Of a DNA stretch of 64,000 nt, positions 52,391-61,230 are shown piece after piece (the stretch's first letter is position 1; every line of letters starts with the position of its first letter). Below the pieces are notes generated by a model. The model was not told the origin of the DNA, searched no databases, and saw only the letters and a program-made list of their open reading frames with translations. Origin of the DNA: Paenibacillus sp. FJAT-26967 (GTDB lineage: Bacteria > Bacillota > Bacilli > Paenibacillales > NBRC-103111); contig NZ_LMXH01000001.1 of NCBI RefSeq assembly GCF_001541095.1, positions 1,190,048 to 1,254,047 on the forward strand, in the 5' to 3' direction. Made by a program: the position numbers and the translations under genes.

Positions 52391-53353
52391 ATGCCATTAG
52401 TTGATATGCCGCTGTCTAAGTTAACAAGCTATGAAGGATGCAATCCGCGCCCGGATGATTTCGATGTCTATTGGCGGGAAGCTCTGGAGGAAATGCGGTC
52501 GATCGACCCCAGAATGGAGCTGGTGCCTGCTGATTATCAGATGCCATTCGCCGAATGTTACCACTTATATTTTACCGGTGTGAATGGCGCACGCATTCAT
52601 GCTAAGTATGCCAGACCTAAGACTTCCACTGGTCCTCATCCGGCTGTCCTGCAGTTCCATGGCTATAAGGGCTGCAGCGGGGACTGGAGTGAAATTATGC
52701 TCTATCCCGCCATGGGGTATTCCATTGCCTGGCTGGACGTCCGCGGACAAGGAGGGCTGTCCGAAGATACCGGAGGCGTGATCGGCAATACTCACCGCGG
52801 TCACATTATCCGCGGCCTTTACGATCAAGATCCGCACAAACTCTTCTTCCGGCATGTATTCCTCGATACGGCGCAGCTCGCTGGAATCGTGATGAGCTTT
52901 GATGAGGTCGATGAGAACCGTGTTGGCGCCACCGGCTGGTCGCAGGGCGGGGCGCTGACCATTGCCTGCGCAGCGCTGGAGCCCCGAATACGCAAAGCCG
53001 CAACGGTCTACCCGTTCCTCAGCGATTACAAGAGGGTGTGGGATATGGATTTGTGCGAGAACGAATATATAGAGCTCAAAACATTCTTCCGTTACTTCGA
53101 CCCGCAGCACGAGCGGGAAGAGGAATTCTTCACCCGGCTAGGCTATATTGACATCCAGCACCTGGCTTCCCGGATCCGGGCGGATGTACTGGCGGGTGTC
53201 GGACTTCAAGACATCATTTGTCCGCCTTCCGCACAGTTTGCGGCTCTCAACAAAATCCGAACCAATGTAAAGCTCGAAATCTTCCCTGATTTCGGACATG
53301 AATCGCTTCCTGGTATGGGGGACAAAATCGTACGATTCCTGAGTGAATTATAA
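52391..53353 (+). CDS. Acetyl xylan esterase / cephalosporin C deacetylase family
   Basis: A 320-residue alpha/beta hydrolase of carbohydrate esterase family 7, removing O-acetyl groups from xylo-oligosaccharides. The oxyanion region is LQFHGYKGCSGDW, the conserved WLDVRGQGG follows, S184 lies in the nucleophile elbow GWSQGG, and Asp and His are in GLQDIICPP and DFGHESLPG near the C-terminus. The length matches Bacillus Cah. GAGGAGAATAAAC precedes ATG 52391. There is no signal peptide, so it acts on imported oligosaccharides. Monocistronic. Confidence 0.93.
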   Translation: MPLVDMPLSKLTSYEGCNPRPDDFDVYWREALEEMRSIDPRMELVPADYQMPFAECYHLYFTGVNGARIHAKYARPKTSTGPHPAVLQFHGYKGCSGDWSEIMLYPAMGYSIAWLDVRGQGGLSEDTGGVIGNTHRGHIIRGLYDQDPHKLFFRHVFLDTAQLAGIVMSFDEVDENRVGATGWSQGGALTIACAALEPRIRKAATVYPFLSDYKRVWDMDLCENEYIELKTFFRYFDPQHEREEEFFTRLGYIDIQHLASRIRADVLAGVGLQDIICPPSAQFAALNKIRTNVKLEIFPDFGHESLPGMGDKIVRFLSEL

Positions 53354-53357
53354 AATA

Positions 53358-53400
53358 GCAGCCGCCTAACCGATAACGGTTTAGGTGGCTTTTGTTTTGT
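53358..53400 (+). terminator. Terminator after the esterase
   Basis: gccgcctaacc pairs with ggtttaggtggc over a 6-base loop, then TTTTGTTTT. Confidence 0.8.
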
Positions 53401-53544
53401 ACGAAGACGGATTTAAGGCTTTATTGGGCTCAGGTAGATAGTTATAGGCATAACCTATAGAAAAGATAGATTTTATATATTAGGTCAATGATTGGTTTTG
53501 ACATATGATGAAACTAAATAGCGAAATGATGCGAGGTGGGACGT

Positions 53545-54237
53545 TTGGAAAGCCGGCAGGAGATTAGCAGCAAATTTAATGAGATTGCCCATGCATACGA
53601 TCAACAAAGAAGAAAACTGATCCCGTGTTTTGATGATTTCTATAATACGGCGGTATCGCTTGCGAATGTAAGCACAAGTTCCCCTCATATTCTGGATTTA
53701 GGAGCGGGTACGGGGCTGTTCTCATCCATGCTGCTCAAAAGATACCCCAAAGCTAAACTTACACTCATCGATTTGTCCCCTAAAATGCTGGAAGTTGCAA
53801 AGTCCAGATTCCATGAATCTGCTGATGTCACTTATCTCGTGGACGATTACACGAATTTTACTGCACCGGGTAAGTTTGATTTGATCATTTCGGCCCTTTC
53901 GATTCACCATCTGTCGGATGCGGGCAAACAGGCACTTTACCGGAATGCTTACGCAAATTTAAAATCGGGCGGCATTCTTATTAATGCGGATCAGGTTCTG
54001 GGGGAGACTCCGTTTATTGAATCTCTGTATACGAATAACTGGAAAAATAAAGTTGAAGCGAGTGGCCTGGCTAGAGATGAACTTGAATCTGCTTATGAAA
54101 GAACGAAGCTGGATAGAATGTCCAGCCTAGAAACTCAAATCAATTGGCTGAAGGAAATCGGCTGCTCCGATGTCGACTGTGTGTACAAAAATTTCAACTT
54201 CGTTGTTATGTTTGGAAGGAAACGATCAGGATGCTGA
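53545..54237 (+). CDS. Class I SAM-dependent methyltransferase
   Basis: A 230-residue methyltransferase. Motif I is HILDLGAGTGLFSSMLL near residue 49, motif II TLIDLSPKMLEVAK, and motif IV FDLIISALSIHHLSD. The target is unknown. The start is read as TTG 53545, 5 bases after GAGGTGG; a GTG at 53536 is also in frame but lies within that ribosome site. It overlaps the next gene by 7 bases. Confidence 0.88.
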   Translation: MESRQEISSKFNEIAHAYDQQRRKLIPCFDDFYNTAVSLANVSTSSPHILDLGAGTGLFSSMLLKRYPKAKLTLIDLSPKMLEVAKSRFHESADVTYLVDDYTNFTAPGKFDLIISALSIHHLSDAGKQALYRNAYANLKSGGILINADQVLGETPFIESLYTNNWKNKVEASGLARDELESAYERTKLDRMSSLETQINWLKEIGCSDVDCVYKNFNFVVMFGRKRSGC

Positions 54238-54764
54238 GCATGGATTCTCTGATCTCGGTTTCTTCCCTGATGTGGCTGTATCTCGCAGCCTTTATAATTC
54301 ATGATCTGGAAGAAATTATTTTCGTAGAGTCTTGGATGAACAAGCATTACCCGAGAATCAAAGGGCGGATCCCAAGCTTTGCCGGGCCGCTGCTGCGAGG
54401 TATGTCTACCGTCAAATCATCCCAATTTGCTGTGGCTGTTCTTCTTGAATTCGTTCTCTTTATCCCCGTTACTTACTGGGCAGTGGAACATGGGAATTAT
54501 GTGTTGTTCGTCGGTTTTAATGCGCTGATGCTCTTGCATGTGTTCACGCACGCAGGGCAGTCGGTTTGGGTACGCTCTTATACGCCGGGAGTTGTTACAG
54601 CGGTTATCGTTACGCTGCCTTACGGACTTTATTTGTTCTACAGGCTGACCAATGAGGGAGTGCTGACATGGGGACAAATCCTGCTCTACGCGCCGACGGG
54701 TCTGCTGGTGCTCCCGGTCGTCCTGGGCGGGCACAAGCTTGGCAAAATGGTCATCCGTGACTGA
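54231..54764 (+). CDS. HXXEE-domain membrane protein
   Basis: A 177-residue membrane protein with about five helices. The name-giving motif is H24-D-L-E-E28 in the first helix, and a His pair sits in LLHVFTHAGQS; these could bind metal. The family (PF13787) is uncharacterised. ATG 54231 lies inside the end of the methyltransferase gene and has GGAAGGA upstream, so the two are translationally coupled. An alternative ATG is at 54240. Confidence 0.82.
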   Translation: MLSMDSLISVSSLMWLYLAAFIIHDLEEIIFVESWMNKHYPRIKGRIPSFAGPLLRGMSTVKSSQFAVAVLLEFVLFIPVTYWAVEHGNYVLFVGFNALMLLHVFTHAGQSVWVRSYTPGVVTAVIVTLPYGLYLFYRLTNEGVLTWGQILLYAPTGLLVLPVVLGGHKLGKMVIRD

Positions 54765-54835
54765 GTGAAGGCAGTATCCACGAGTAATTGAAGCAAGATC
54801 CGGTACATCCGCCCAGTCGCCTACATATACTCCGG

Positions 54836-54844
54836 CATACAGTA
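54836..54844 (+). promoter_or_regulatory. Candidate mother-cell (SigE/SigK) -10 element
   Basis: CATACAGTA fits the SigK -10 pattern CATA-N3-TA and most of SigE. No good -35 partner was found at the expected distance, so this is weak evidence of spore-phase expression. Confidence 0.3.
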
Positions 54845-54879
54845 TATTAGCCTACTTCAGAAAAGGGAGTGTACCACTC

Positions 54880-55359
54880 ATGAGTTATCAACAACCGCAA
54901 GGACCGTTCATCTCTTCACAGGGTTCGCAAGGCTTGCAAGGCATTCCGGGATTCCAGGGAATGTTCCCGCAGACGCAGGGGCAGGGGCCATTTGCCCCGC
55001 CTCCAGGACCTCCGGGATTCGGCCCCGGAGGCCCCGGCGGTCCGGGATTTGGACCCGGGCCAGGCGGGTTTCCCGGATTTCCGGGGCAGGGGCCTCAGGG
55101 GCCGCAAGGCCAACAGCCGCCCACCTCGCCCCCGCCGCAATTTGAGCCGCAGCAGGTCTCGACTTTTGCGGTAGATCCGGGTTCTATTAGGGGCTGTTTG
55201 TTCCGCAATACATTCGTGTGGCTGAATGACGGCAGCAGCTTCTGGTTCTATCCGACTTTCGTCGGACGCACTTCGGTCTCCGGTTTCCGGTGGATCGGAT
55301 GGACCTGGGTATTCTTCGGAATTGATTTAAGACGAATCAGTTCGTTTACCTGCTTCTAG
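54880..55359 (+). CDS. Gly/Pro-rich protein with aromatic C-terminal domain, possible spore-surface protein
   Basis: A 159-residue protein. Residues 1-90 are almost only Gly, Pro, Gln and Phe in collagen-like and FGPGG-type runs. Residues 100-159 form a compact, aromatic, Cys-containing domain (IRGCLFRNTFVWLNDGSSFW; GFRWIGWTWVFFGIDLRRIS). It has no signal peptide. Such a layout is common in Bacillaceae spore coat or exosporium proteins, and a SigK-like -10 lies upstream, but the function is inference. AAAGGGAG precedes the ATG. Confidence 0.75.
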   Translation: MSYQQPQGPFISSQGSQGLQGIPGFQGMFPQTQGQGPFAPPPGPPGFGPGGPGGPGFGPGPGGFPGFPGQGPQGPQGQQPPTSPPPQFEPQQVSTFAVDPGSIRGCLFRNTFVWLNDGSSFWFYPTFVGRTSVSGFRWIGWTWVFFGIDLRRISSFTCF

Positions 55360-55445
55360 ATACTGATTGGATCTAGAAGCAGACTGCTGAAGCTGGACCT
55401 ATTCCGGCAGGCATCCGCATGCTTGATGCGGGTGTCTTTTTTTAT
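55350..55445 (+). terminator. Double hairpin after the Gly/Pro-rich gene
   Basis: The first stem is a perfect 12-base repeat (ctgcttctagat/atctagaagcag) overlapping the stop codon region. The second, gcatccgcat paired with atgcgggtgtc, is followed by TTTTTTT and is the likely terminator. Confidence 0.7.
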
Positions 55446-55579
55446 GGAAGAATAAAGAGGAAATAAAGGCGGTAGAAGCGAACAAAGAACAAACGAAGAC
55501 ATGGATGGGATTTAAGGAAGAGGCTGAATTTAAATTAACTGTCTGAGTTTCGATGAGGGAACGGTTAGGAAGGTGCAGG

Positions 55580-56278
55580 ATGAACACAATTTTGAAAGCC
55601 ATCATACATAACGAGGATGCCAGTCCTTATCCGCTGTTTGTGGATTACTGCATGAAGAAAGAGAAAGGGCTCCGTAAGGACTCCTTTGTTTCGCTGCATT
55701 CTTTTATAAATGAAGTACAAAGCTGGGAGCATCAGGACCGGAAACAATTCCTCATCTGGTTCTTTGGGCTGTGTGAGCAAGCGGATGATGTGCACCAGGT
55801 CCTGGTCTATCCATTAGAAATCAATCTCGTTCAGCCCGTTCTGAAGGAATGGATGGCAGCTCAGAAGGAAGACGCGAGACCCTTCCGGTGGAGCGGCTTA
55901 TTCCTGAATACCGGTAAGAATGCGCAGGATTTGCGCCAGGCGATTGCTATCGGCGGAGATGCCGAGCAGTTGGCCATAGAGCGGCTGATCCAACTGCTGC
56001 TGAATTCGATCTGGTACTCTTGTCATCATATCTCGGAGGATTTGTACTTGGGTCATATAGAAGAGGACATCGCGTTGCTGGACGAGCTGGACGTGTTGAA
56101 CAGCCGGATTCAAGATGAAGCGCACCGGCAAAGAATTGGAGAGAAGATGAATTACTATCGGGAATTGCTGGCGGATTGGACAGCGTTCCGTGCCCGGCAT
56201 ACAGAGGGCTTTGCTGAGTGGTGCAAGGAGAATGGGAAGAAGTATGCATGGGTGCAGGCCTATTATTATGAACGTTAG
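55580..56278 (+). CDS. Hypothetical protein (232 aa)
   Basis: I do not recognise the family. The protein is soluble and mostly helical, rich in Trp and acidic residues, with recurring stretches such as IKAIIHNEDASPYPLFVDYC-like N-terminus, LIQLLLNSIWYSCHHISEDL and EWCKENGKKYAWVQAYYYER at the C-terminus. ATG 55580 has GGAAGGTG upstream; an in-frame ATG at 55553 lacks a site. A truncated P-loop gene follows 46 bases later. Confidence 0.65.
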   Translation: MNTILKAIIHNEDASPYPLFVDYCMKKEKGLRKDSFVSLHSFINEVQSWEHQDRKQFLIWFFGLCEQADDVHQVLVYPLEINLVQPVLKEWMAAQKEDARPFRWSGLFLNTGKNAQDLRQAIAIGGDAEQLAIERLIQLLLNSIWYSCHHISEDLYLGHIEEDIALLDELDVLNSRIQDEAHRQRIGEKMNYYRELLADWTAFRARHTEGFAEWCKENGKKYAWVQAYYYER

Positions 56279-56323
56279 GAAAGCATGGCAGACATTTCCA
56301 TGCTTTTGGAAAAAGGGAGAGAG

Positions 56324-56548
56324 ATGAGAATACGAATTATCGGCTCCTGCGGGAGCGGGAAATCGACTGCGGCACGCCAACTGGCTGCTATGTACGGGAC
56401 TGACTATTATGAGACAGATAACCTCGTCTGGGATAGAAGTGAGGAGGGCTTACGATATCCTATAGAGGTAAGAGATCGTATGCCGAGGGATATTGTCCTG
56501 GTAAGTCATCAATCCGAATGCGGGAGGGGGCGGCATCTTGATCAGTAA
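56324..56548 (+). pseudogene. Truncated P-loop kinase ('topology modulation' type)
   Basis: The N-terminal 60 residues are typical: MRIRIIGSCGSGKSTAARQL has the Walker A, followed by YYETDNLVWDRSEEGLRYP as in adenylate-kinase-like FlaR/topology-modulation proteins. Homology stops after RDIV and the frame ends at 75 residues, against about 170-180 for the family; the lid and C-terminal parts are missing. AAAGGGAGAGAG precedes the ATG. The next gene begins inside its 3' end, so the tail was probably replaced. Confidence 0.75.
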
Positions 56549-57317
56549 CAAATTAAAGAAATTATTATTTTCAATCTATTGGGATGATGGATGGCTGCGT
56601 TCACCCAAGTTGCTTAATGAAGAAGACGCGAGCCTGCTGCGAAAAGAAGGGTTATATGTTGATCAGTTAAGTATTTCTCATGACGATGTCATTCAAAGGA
56701 TGAATACAATTGTATTACAATACTCCCCTGAATCGTTAGGGAATTATTTGCTAGCCAGCTTATCTGATCGGATATTGGAATATCGAGCTATACCAGACTG
56801 CTATAGCAATTTAAGACCTGTCATACCTCATAAATTTATGGGGTCAGGGTCTTGTCAACTGTGTGGAATATCCAAGGAATCTGAGCACGATATTACACAA
56901 AGCATCTTTACCATACATAAGTTTGGAGCAGGGGATACATTTTTTGCGTTTCCAAATGTTTTCATACTTGAAAAGTACATAGAATTGGAAGAGCCATTAC
57001 CGAATAAGGAAGACATAGCAGTCATGAGAAAGATAGTGAAAGAAATAAACACGCTTCATCCCAATGATGGTGCCATTTCACTTGCTTTGAGACTGAAATC
57101 AATCATAAAATCAAATGATGAGGAAAGACATTTATTAATCGAACTGCTTGCAAAGATGGGAATAATAGAACCTTCAGGGGATCTATCAGAAAAATATAAA
57201 AAGGTTCCAACGAGATCTAATTGGTTTGGTCCGGCAAGTATATGGAAGGGAAGAGATTCAGTAAATCCTATTGCATTAAAGCATTATTTTCCGCATTACT
57301 ATAAAGATTTATTCTAA
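56538..57317 (+). CDS. Hypothetical protein (259 aa), AT-rich
   Basis: I do not recognise the family. It starts at TTG 56538 behind GGGAGGGGGCGG and overlaps the truncated P-loop frame by 11 bases. The protein is soluble, with one Cys-x2-Cys pair (GSCQLCGISKES) that might bind metal and a conserved-looking WFGPASIWKGRDSVNP near the C-terminus. Base composition is AT-rich compared with the genes on both sides, a sign of transfer. It could be an immunity or accessory protein; there is no direct evidence. Confidence 0.65.
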   Translation: MISNKLKKLLFSIYWDDGWLRSPKLLNEEDASLLRKEGLYVDQLSISHDDVIQRMNTIVLQYSPESLGNYLLASLSDRILEYRAIPDCYSNLRPVIPHKFMGSGSCQLCGISKESEHDITQSIFTIHKFGAGDTFFAFPNVFILEKYIELEEPLPNKEDIAVMRKIVKEINTLHPNDGAISLALRLKSIIKSNDEERHLLIELLAKMGIIEPSGDLSEKYKKVPTRSNWFGPASIWKGRDSVNPIALKHYFPHYYKDLF

Positions 57318-57471
57318 CTTGGTGATGACATGAGTGTACAACACGCCAAACATCATGCACCATGAATTTAAAATTGCACCAGAAAACATATAATTAAACG
57401 GTACGGCATGATCGGCGGAAAGAATGGATTGGGGCTTTTAAATCTGAAGGGAAGGCTAGTGAGGTACTTAA

Positions 57472-58362
57472 ATGAGCGTACATCCGTTATACAAAAGTGA
57501 GAAAGGCAAGAAAAAAATTCATACTTTCTATGAATCGTATTTGGATTTGTTCCAGGCTGATTTCGACAGAGTGTATGTCCAGACGCGCTTCGGTAAGACC
57601 CATACTCTAGTGACAGGCCCCGCAGACGGACAGCCCGTCTTTATTCTTCAAGGTGGAAATTGCATTAATCCGATGACCTTATCCTGGTTCTCCGGATTAC
57701 TGGGGGAGTATAGGATTTACGCACCGGATACGATCGGGCATCCCGGATTTAGTGCCGAAACGAGAATCTCGGCTAAGGATAACAGTTTCGCTCTGTGGAT
57801 CTCTGATTTGATGGACCACTTCAATGTAGAGAAGAGCGCTTTTATCGGTCCCTCTTATGGCGGAGGGATTATCCTGAGAGTAGCCGCTTATATGCCGGAG
57901 AAAATTGCTTGCTCTGTACTGGTAGCACCCGCAGGGCTGAAGCTAGGTTCCAAGATGAAAATGATTCAGAAAATATTACTCCCGATGATCGGCTTCAAAA
58001 TATTTTCTGCACCAAGTCAATTACAGAAAATCGCGGATGTCATGTCTTGTAACAGCATGAAGGAATTAGATAAAAGCATTATCGGGGAAATTTTCACCCA
58101 TGTTAACTTAGAACAGGAGATGCCTAAATTAACCGGGAAGAGTGAGCTGTTGAATTATACTTCTCCAACGATGGTTATCGTGGGCAAAGAAGATATTTTC
58201 TTTCCGGCTGATAAGGTGATGGAGAGAGCCCAAGCGATCATTCCGAATTTGATAACGAATCTCACGTATGAGATGGGTCATTTTCCGTCGGAAAATCTTT
58301 TGAAGAAAATGAATCGGGAGATCAAGCAGTTTCTGGATGTGAATTATGGACAAGGGAGATGA
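57472..58362 (+). CDS. Alpha/beta hydrolase
   Basis: A 296-residue serine hydrolase of the abhydrolase-1 type. The oxyanion region is FILQGGNCINP, the nucleophile Ser lies in IGPSYGGGI near residue 129, the acid is probably in VGKEDIFFPADK and the His in YEMGHFPSE. A small helical lid sits between. No signal peptide. The substrate is unknown. The VOC gene follows at 4 bases, so they form an operon. Confidence 0.88.
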   Translation: MSVHPLYKSEKGKKKIHTFYESYLDLFQADFDRVYVQTRFGKTHTLVTGPADGQPVFILQGGNCINPMTLSWFSGLLGEYRIYAPDTIGHPGFSAETRISAKDNSFALWISDLMDHFNVEKSAFIGPSYGGGIILRVAAYMPEKIACSVLVAPAGLKLGSKMKMIQKILLPMIGFKIFSAPSQLQKIADVMSCNSMKELDKSIIGEIFTHVNLEQEMPKLTGKSELLNYTSPTMVIVGKEDIFFPADKVMERAQAIIPNLITNLTYEMGHFPSENLLKKMNREIKQFLDVNYGQGR

Positions 58363-58366
58363 TTCT

Positions 58367-58771
58367 ATGGATCTTTTAAACCGAATTGACTGTAATTTCA
58401 TTCCTGTTGGTAATATTCTGGAATCGATAGACTGGTATGTTAACAAACTTGGTTGTAAATTTATGTGGCATGATGGAGGTTATGCAGCTCTTAATGTTAC
58501 GGTCCATCATCCCAAGGAAGGTCAAGGGAACATCGTTCTCGGACAGGCTATGATCACCCTGGTTCAAGCCGATGAAGTGCGGCCGCTGTATTTTACATTC
58601 GATGGACGTAAGCATCCGATAATTAATTTTTTTACCCAAGACATTAGGTATACTCATCAAATCTTTAAAGACAATGGAATAGACGTAAGTGAAGTTAAGG
58701 AATACGGAAAATTAAAAAGCTTAGAGTTTGCAGATAATAATGGGCATCTTATGGGGGTTTGCAGTTTTTAG
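58367..58771 (+). CDS. VOC (glyoxalase/bleomycin-resistance) family protein
   Basis: A 134-residue single-unit VOC protein. It starts FIPVGNILESIDWYVNKLGCKFMWHDG, has the middle strand VLGQAMITLVQADE and ends SLEFADNNGHLMGV, matching the paired beta-alpha-beta3 units. The His/Glu metal positions are not all evident. GGGAGATGATT precedes ATG 58367. It is cotranscribed with the hydrolase; detoxification or lactone chemistry is possible. Confidence 0.85.
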   Translation: MDLLNRIDCNFIPVGNILESIDWYVNKLGCKFMWHDGGYAALNVTVHHPKEGQGNIVLGQAMITLVQADEVRPLYFTFDGRKHPIINFFTQDIRYTHQIFKDNGIDVSEVKEYGKLKSLEFADNNGHLMGVCSF

Positions 58772-58831
58772 ACACTCAATAAATAACGTCTATCCAGTAA
58801 ACCGATCAGAGCATAATAGACATTGGACAAT

Positions 58832-58855
58832 GAGAGCGGCGGGCTCTCTTTTTTA
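58832..58855 (+). terminator. Terminator after the VOC gene
   Basis: gagagc-ggcgg-gctctc stem followed by TTTTTT. Confidence 0.8.
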
Positions 58856-58856
58856 T

Positions 58857-58884
58857 TTGGAATTATAGGGAAAATGTGTATAAT
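58857..58884 (+). promoter_or_regulatory. Candidate promoter of the GNAT gene at 59001
   Basis: TTGGAA, a 16-base spacer and a perfect TATAAT at 58879-58884. Confidence 0.5.
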
Positions 58885-59000
58885 TGCATGAAAGGTCGAT
58901 GCATAGCGGATACGAATGATGCAGATGGAGTGGCGCTTATTCTAGAAAAAAGTCGTGAGCACTTCAACCGGACGATAATAAATATGAGGGGGAGTCGTGT

Positions 59001-59543
59001 ATGAAAATAGAAACCCAAAGATTATGGCTCCGTGATTTTGGCAAGGAAGACTGGGAAGCTGTACATCAATATGCGTCTAATGCTGAAGTAGCCAAGTATA
59101 TGATTTGGGGACCTAATAGCGAAGGGGAGACAAAGGCCTTCATCGATCAGCAGCTCGCCAAACAGCAGTCCACCGATCGTACGGATTATGAATTAGCGGT
59201 TGTTATGAAAGAAACGAATCAACTAATAGGCGGCTGCGGCCTGTATATCAATGAAACCAATGCTGAAATGGGCTATTGCTTCAATCCTGACTATTGGGGA
59301 CATGGTTATGCTGCCGAAGCGTCTGAGGCTCTATTAAAGTTTGCATTTGAAACCCGTCATGTCCATAGGGTTTTTGCGACATGCCGTCCCGGGAATACAG
59401 CATCAGCCAATGTGCTAAGAAGAATCGGGATGACACAAGAAGGGCATCTCAGAGAACATATGTGGCACAAGGGGACGTTTCATGATTCCTATTTATTTTC
59501 AATACTTGGAGACGAGTATCAGTCTAAGAGCCGCGGAGGATAA
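59001..59543 (+). CDS. GNAT N-acetyltransferase, RimJ/RimL-like
   Basis: A 180-residue acetyltransferase. It opens IETQRLWLRDFGKEDWEAV, has the acetyl-CoA-binding strand and loop in YCFNPDYWGHGYAAEASEAL, and VFATCRPGNTASANVLRRIG with the usual RimJ-type ending. It may acetylate a protein N-terminus or a small amine. AGGGGGAG precedes the ATG. The APH-like gene starts 4 bases after its stop. Confidence 0.9.
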   Translation: MKIETQRLWLRDFGKEDWEAVHQYASNAEVAKYMIWGPNSEGETKAFIDQQLAKQQSTDRTDYELAVVMKETNQLIGGCGLYINETNAEMGYCFNPDYWGHGYAAEASEALLKFAFETRHVHRVFATCRPGNTASANVLRRIGMTQEGHLREHMWHKGTFHDSYLFSILGDEYQSKSRGG

Positions 59544-59547
59544 ATAA

Positions 59548-60381
59548 ATGAAGCGAATAGGCCAGGGCAGGACAGCCGATATTGTCGAGTATAAGGAAGA
59601 TCAGATCCTAAAACTATACAACAAAGAATTCTGTGAAGATGCGATTAGACAGGAATTCGAGATCAGCAGCGCCGCCTACTCCCTTGGTATACAGACTCCG
59701 CGACCATTTCAACTGACAGAGGCGGAAAATAGGCTGGGTATCATATTTGAACGCATCCCCGGATGTACGCTGCTTCACAATATGACCAAGATGCCTTGGC
59801 TTATGCCTAAGCATTCGAAAACTTTAGCCGCCCTACATGCTGAACTCCACACTCATGAGGCTCCAGGGGCGCTTAGAAAGCAGAAAAACCTTTTACGTCA
59901 CTCTATTAAAAGTACGCTACTCCTGACAGAAAAAGAGAAGAATAAGATACTGGCCCACTTGGATGAACTGCCTGACGGGAACAAGCTGTGCCATGGTGAC
60001 TTTCATCCCGACAACGTGATGATGAATCGGAGTCCCATCATAATCGATTGGATGAATGGAATGTCTGGCAACCCTGCTGGCGATGCGGCCAGAACTATGA
60101 TTCTGATCACTTGCGGAACCATGCCCGAAGGCACTCCCTTCGTCCTTACGCTGCTTATTAATGCCCTGAGAAAATGGATGAAGACCGGATACCTGAAAGA
60201 ATATTTAAGACTTACCGGACTAAATCGTGCAGATATAGACAAGTGGATACTGCCTGTAGCGGCGGCGAGATTGATGGAGGAGTCCCCCCAAGCTGAACAA
60301 GATAAGTTATTAGGTTTAATCTGGGGTCGGTTGAGGGGGATTTCATCTGCGTCTGATCTTGAGCAGGAACAACATGAATGA
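59548..60381 (+). CDS. APH-fold phosphotransferase
   Basis: A 277-residue kinase-like protein of the aminoglycoside phosphotransferase superfamily. The nucleotide Lys is in QILKLYNKEF, the catalytic loop is LCHGDFHPDNVMM near residue 149, and the metal Asp is in IIIDWMNGMSGNPAGDAAR. Brodels are antibiotic or sugar/choline kinases; the substrate is unknown. It is in an operon with the GNAT and overlaps the next membrane-protein gene. Confidence 0.88.
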   Translation: MKRIGQGRTADIVEYKEDQILKLYNKEFCEDAIRQEFEISSAAYSLGIQTPRPFQLTEAENRLGIIFERIPGCTLLHNMTKMPWLMPKHSKTLAALHAELHTHEAPGALRKQKNLLRHSIKSTLLLTEKEKNKILAHLDELPDGNKLCHGDFHPDNVMMNRSPIIIDWMNGMSGNPAGDAARTMILITCGTMPEGTPFVLTLLINALRKWMKTGYLKEYLRLTGLNRADIDKWILPVAAARLMEESPQAEQDKLLGLIWGRLRGISSASDLEQEQHE

Positions 60382-60784
60382 TACACTCCATAAAATACTG
60401 CTGATAACTGTAGTTCTGAGCATCTTCCAAGCCCTTGTGGGAGAAAGTTTAATTTACGCCGCCTACTTTAACGATCAAGGGTTCTTGGATCAGACTAATA
60501 AAGTGATGGCCGCATTAATAATTTTCTATGTAATTCCGGTTGTTTTTTTATTTAAACTGAAGTTTTTGTATGTACTATTAGGTTTAATTGTCTTAACGCC
60601 TTTATTTTCTATCCTTTTTTTAATTCTTTGTGGCATGTTATTTCCAATCATGGATGAAAATCCAGGTCTGGGAATCCTTGTAATCCTTATATTATCCATC
60701 AATCTGGTGAGCGTCGGCATTGGTACGATAATCGGAGTTTTCATTCATGTGCTTCTTTATTACAAAAGAAAAATAATCGCATGA
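60374..60784 (+). CDS. Small multi-pass membrane protein (136 aa)
   Basis: I do not recognise the family. Four hydrophobic segments are visible (ILLITVVLSIFQALVGESLI; VMAALIIFYVIPVVFLFKL; YVLLGLIVLTPLFSILFLIL; GILVILILSINLVSVGIGTI). ATG 60374 lies inside the end of the APH gene with GAGCAGGA upstream, so translation is coupled. AT-rich. Confidence 0.65.
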   Translation: MNDTLHKILLITVVLSIFQALVGESLIYAAYFNDQGFLDQTNKVMAALIIFYVIPVVFLFKLKFLYVLLGLIVLTPLFSILFLILCGMLFPIMDENPGLGILVILILSINLVSVGIGTIIGVFIHVLLYYKRKIIA

Positions 60785-60817
60785 TGTAAGAATGATTATA
60801 AATTAAAGGGAGCGCAG

Positions 60818-61060
60818 GTGACTCAGTTGAATTCCCTTAAAAACAAAAGGATTGCCCAAGTATCTTTTTATACGGGAATATGTATGGTCGTGCTTTTTAT
60901 TGTGACGAACATAATTCTTAATAACCAGGAAAAAGACCAGGGTCGATTATATATCTACGATACCCCCAACATCAGTTGGCAAGAATACGGAATTAACAAT
61001 ACGAATATAGGTATCATTTCAACGAATACACCGGATCCAAGGTTTAGAGTAACCCGGTGA
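60818..61060 (+). CDS. Hypothetical single-pass membrane protein (80 aa)
   Basis: It starts with GTG 60818, 5 bases after AAAGGGAG. One helix (FYTGICMVVLFIVTNIILN) follows a basic N-terminus, then a polar 40-residue outside tail ending NTPDPRFRVTR. No family is recognised. It may be the third member of the GNAT-APH transcript. Confidence 0.5.
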   Translation: MTQLNSLKNKRIAQVSFYTGICMVVLFIVTNIILNNQEKDQGRLYIYDTPNISWQEYGINNTNIGIISTNTPDPRFRVTR

Positions 61061-61230
61061 CCTACTTTCATTTAAACATTAACGTTTGATTCGTTTAGAA
61101 TCATCTCACGGAGAATAAGCCTAATGAAGCTGTAGTCTATTTGGTAGCACAGACTAATGTAAGATGGAGAAGTTAATTCGAACTAGGGGTTACGGGGATC
61201 TATCCTAACCGTTGACAAGGAGAACGATAA

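Noticed and set aside
58888-59004. A 38-codon ORF whose stop overlaps the GNAT start (ATGA), suggesting a coupled leader peptide
   Set aside because: Its ATG is only 3 bases after the TATAAT box, so the transcript would begin after it; there is also no ribosome site.
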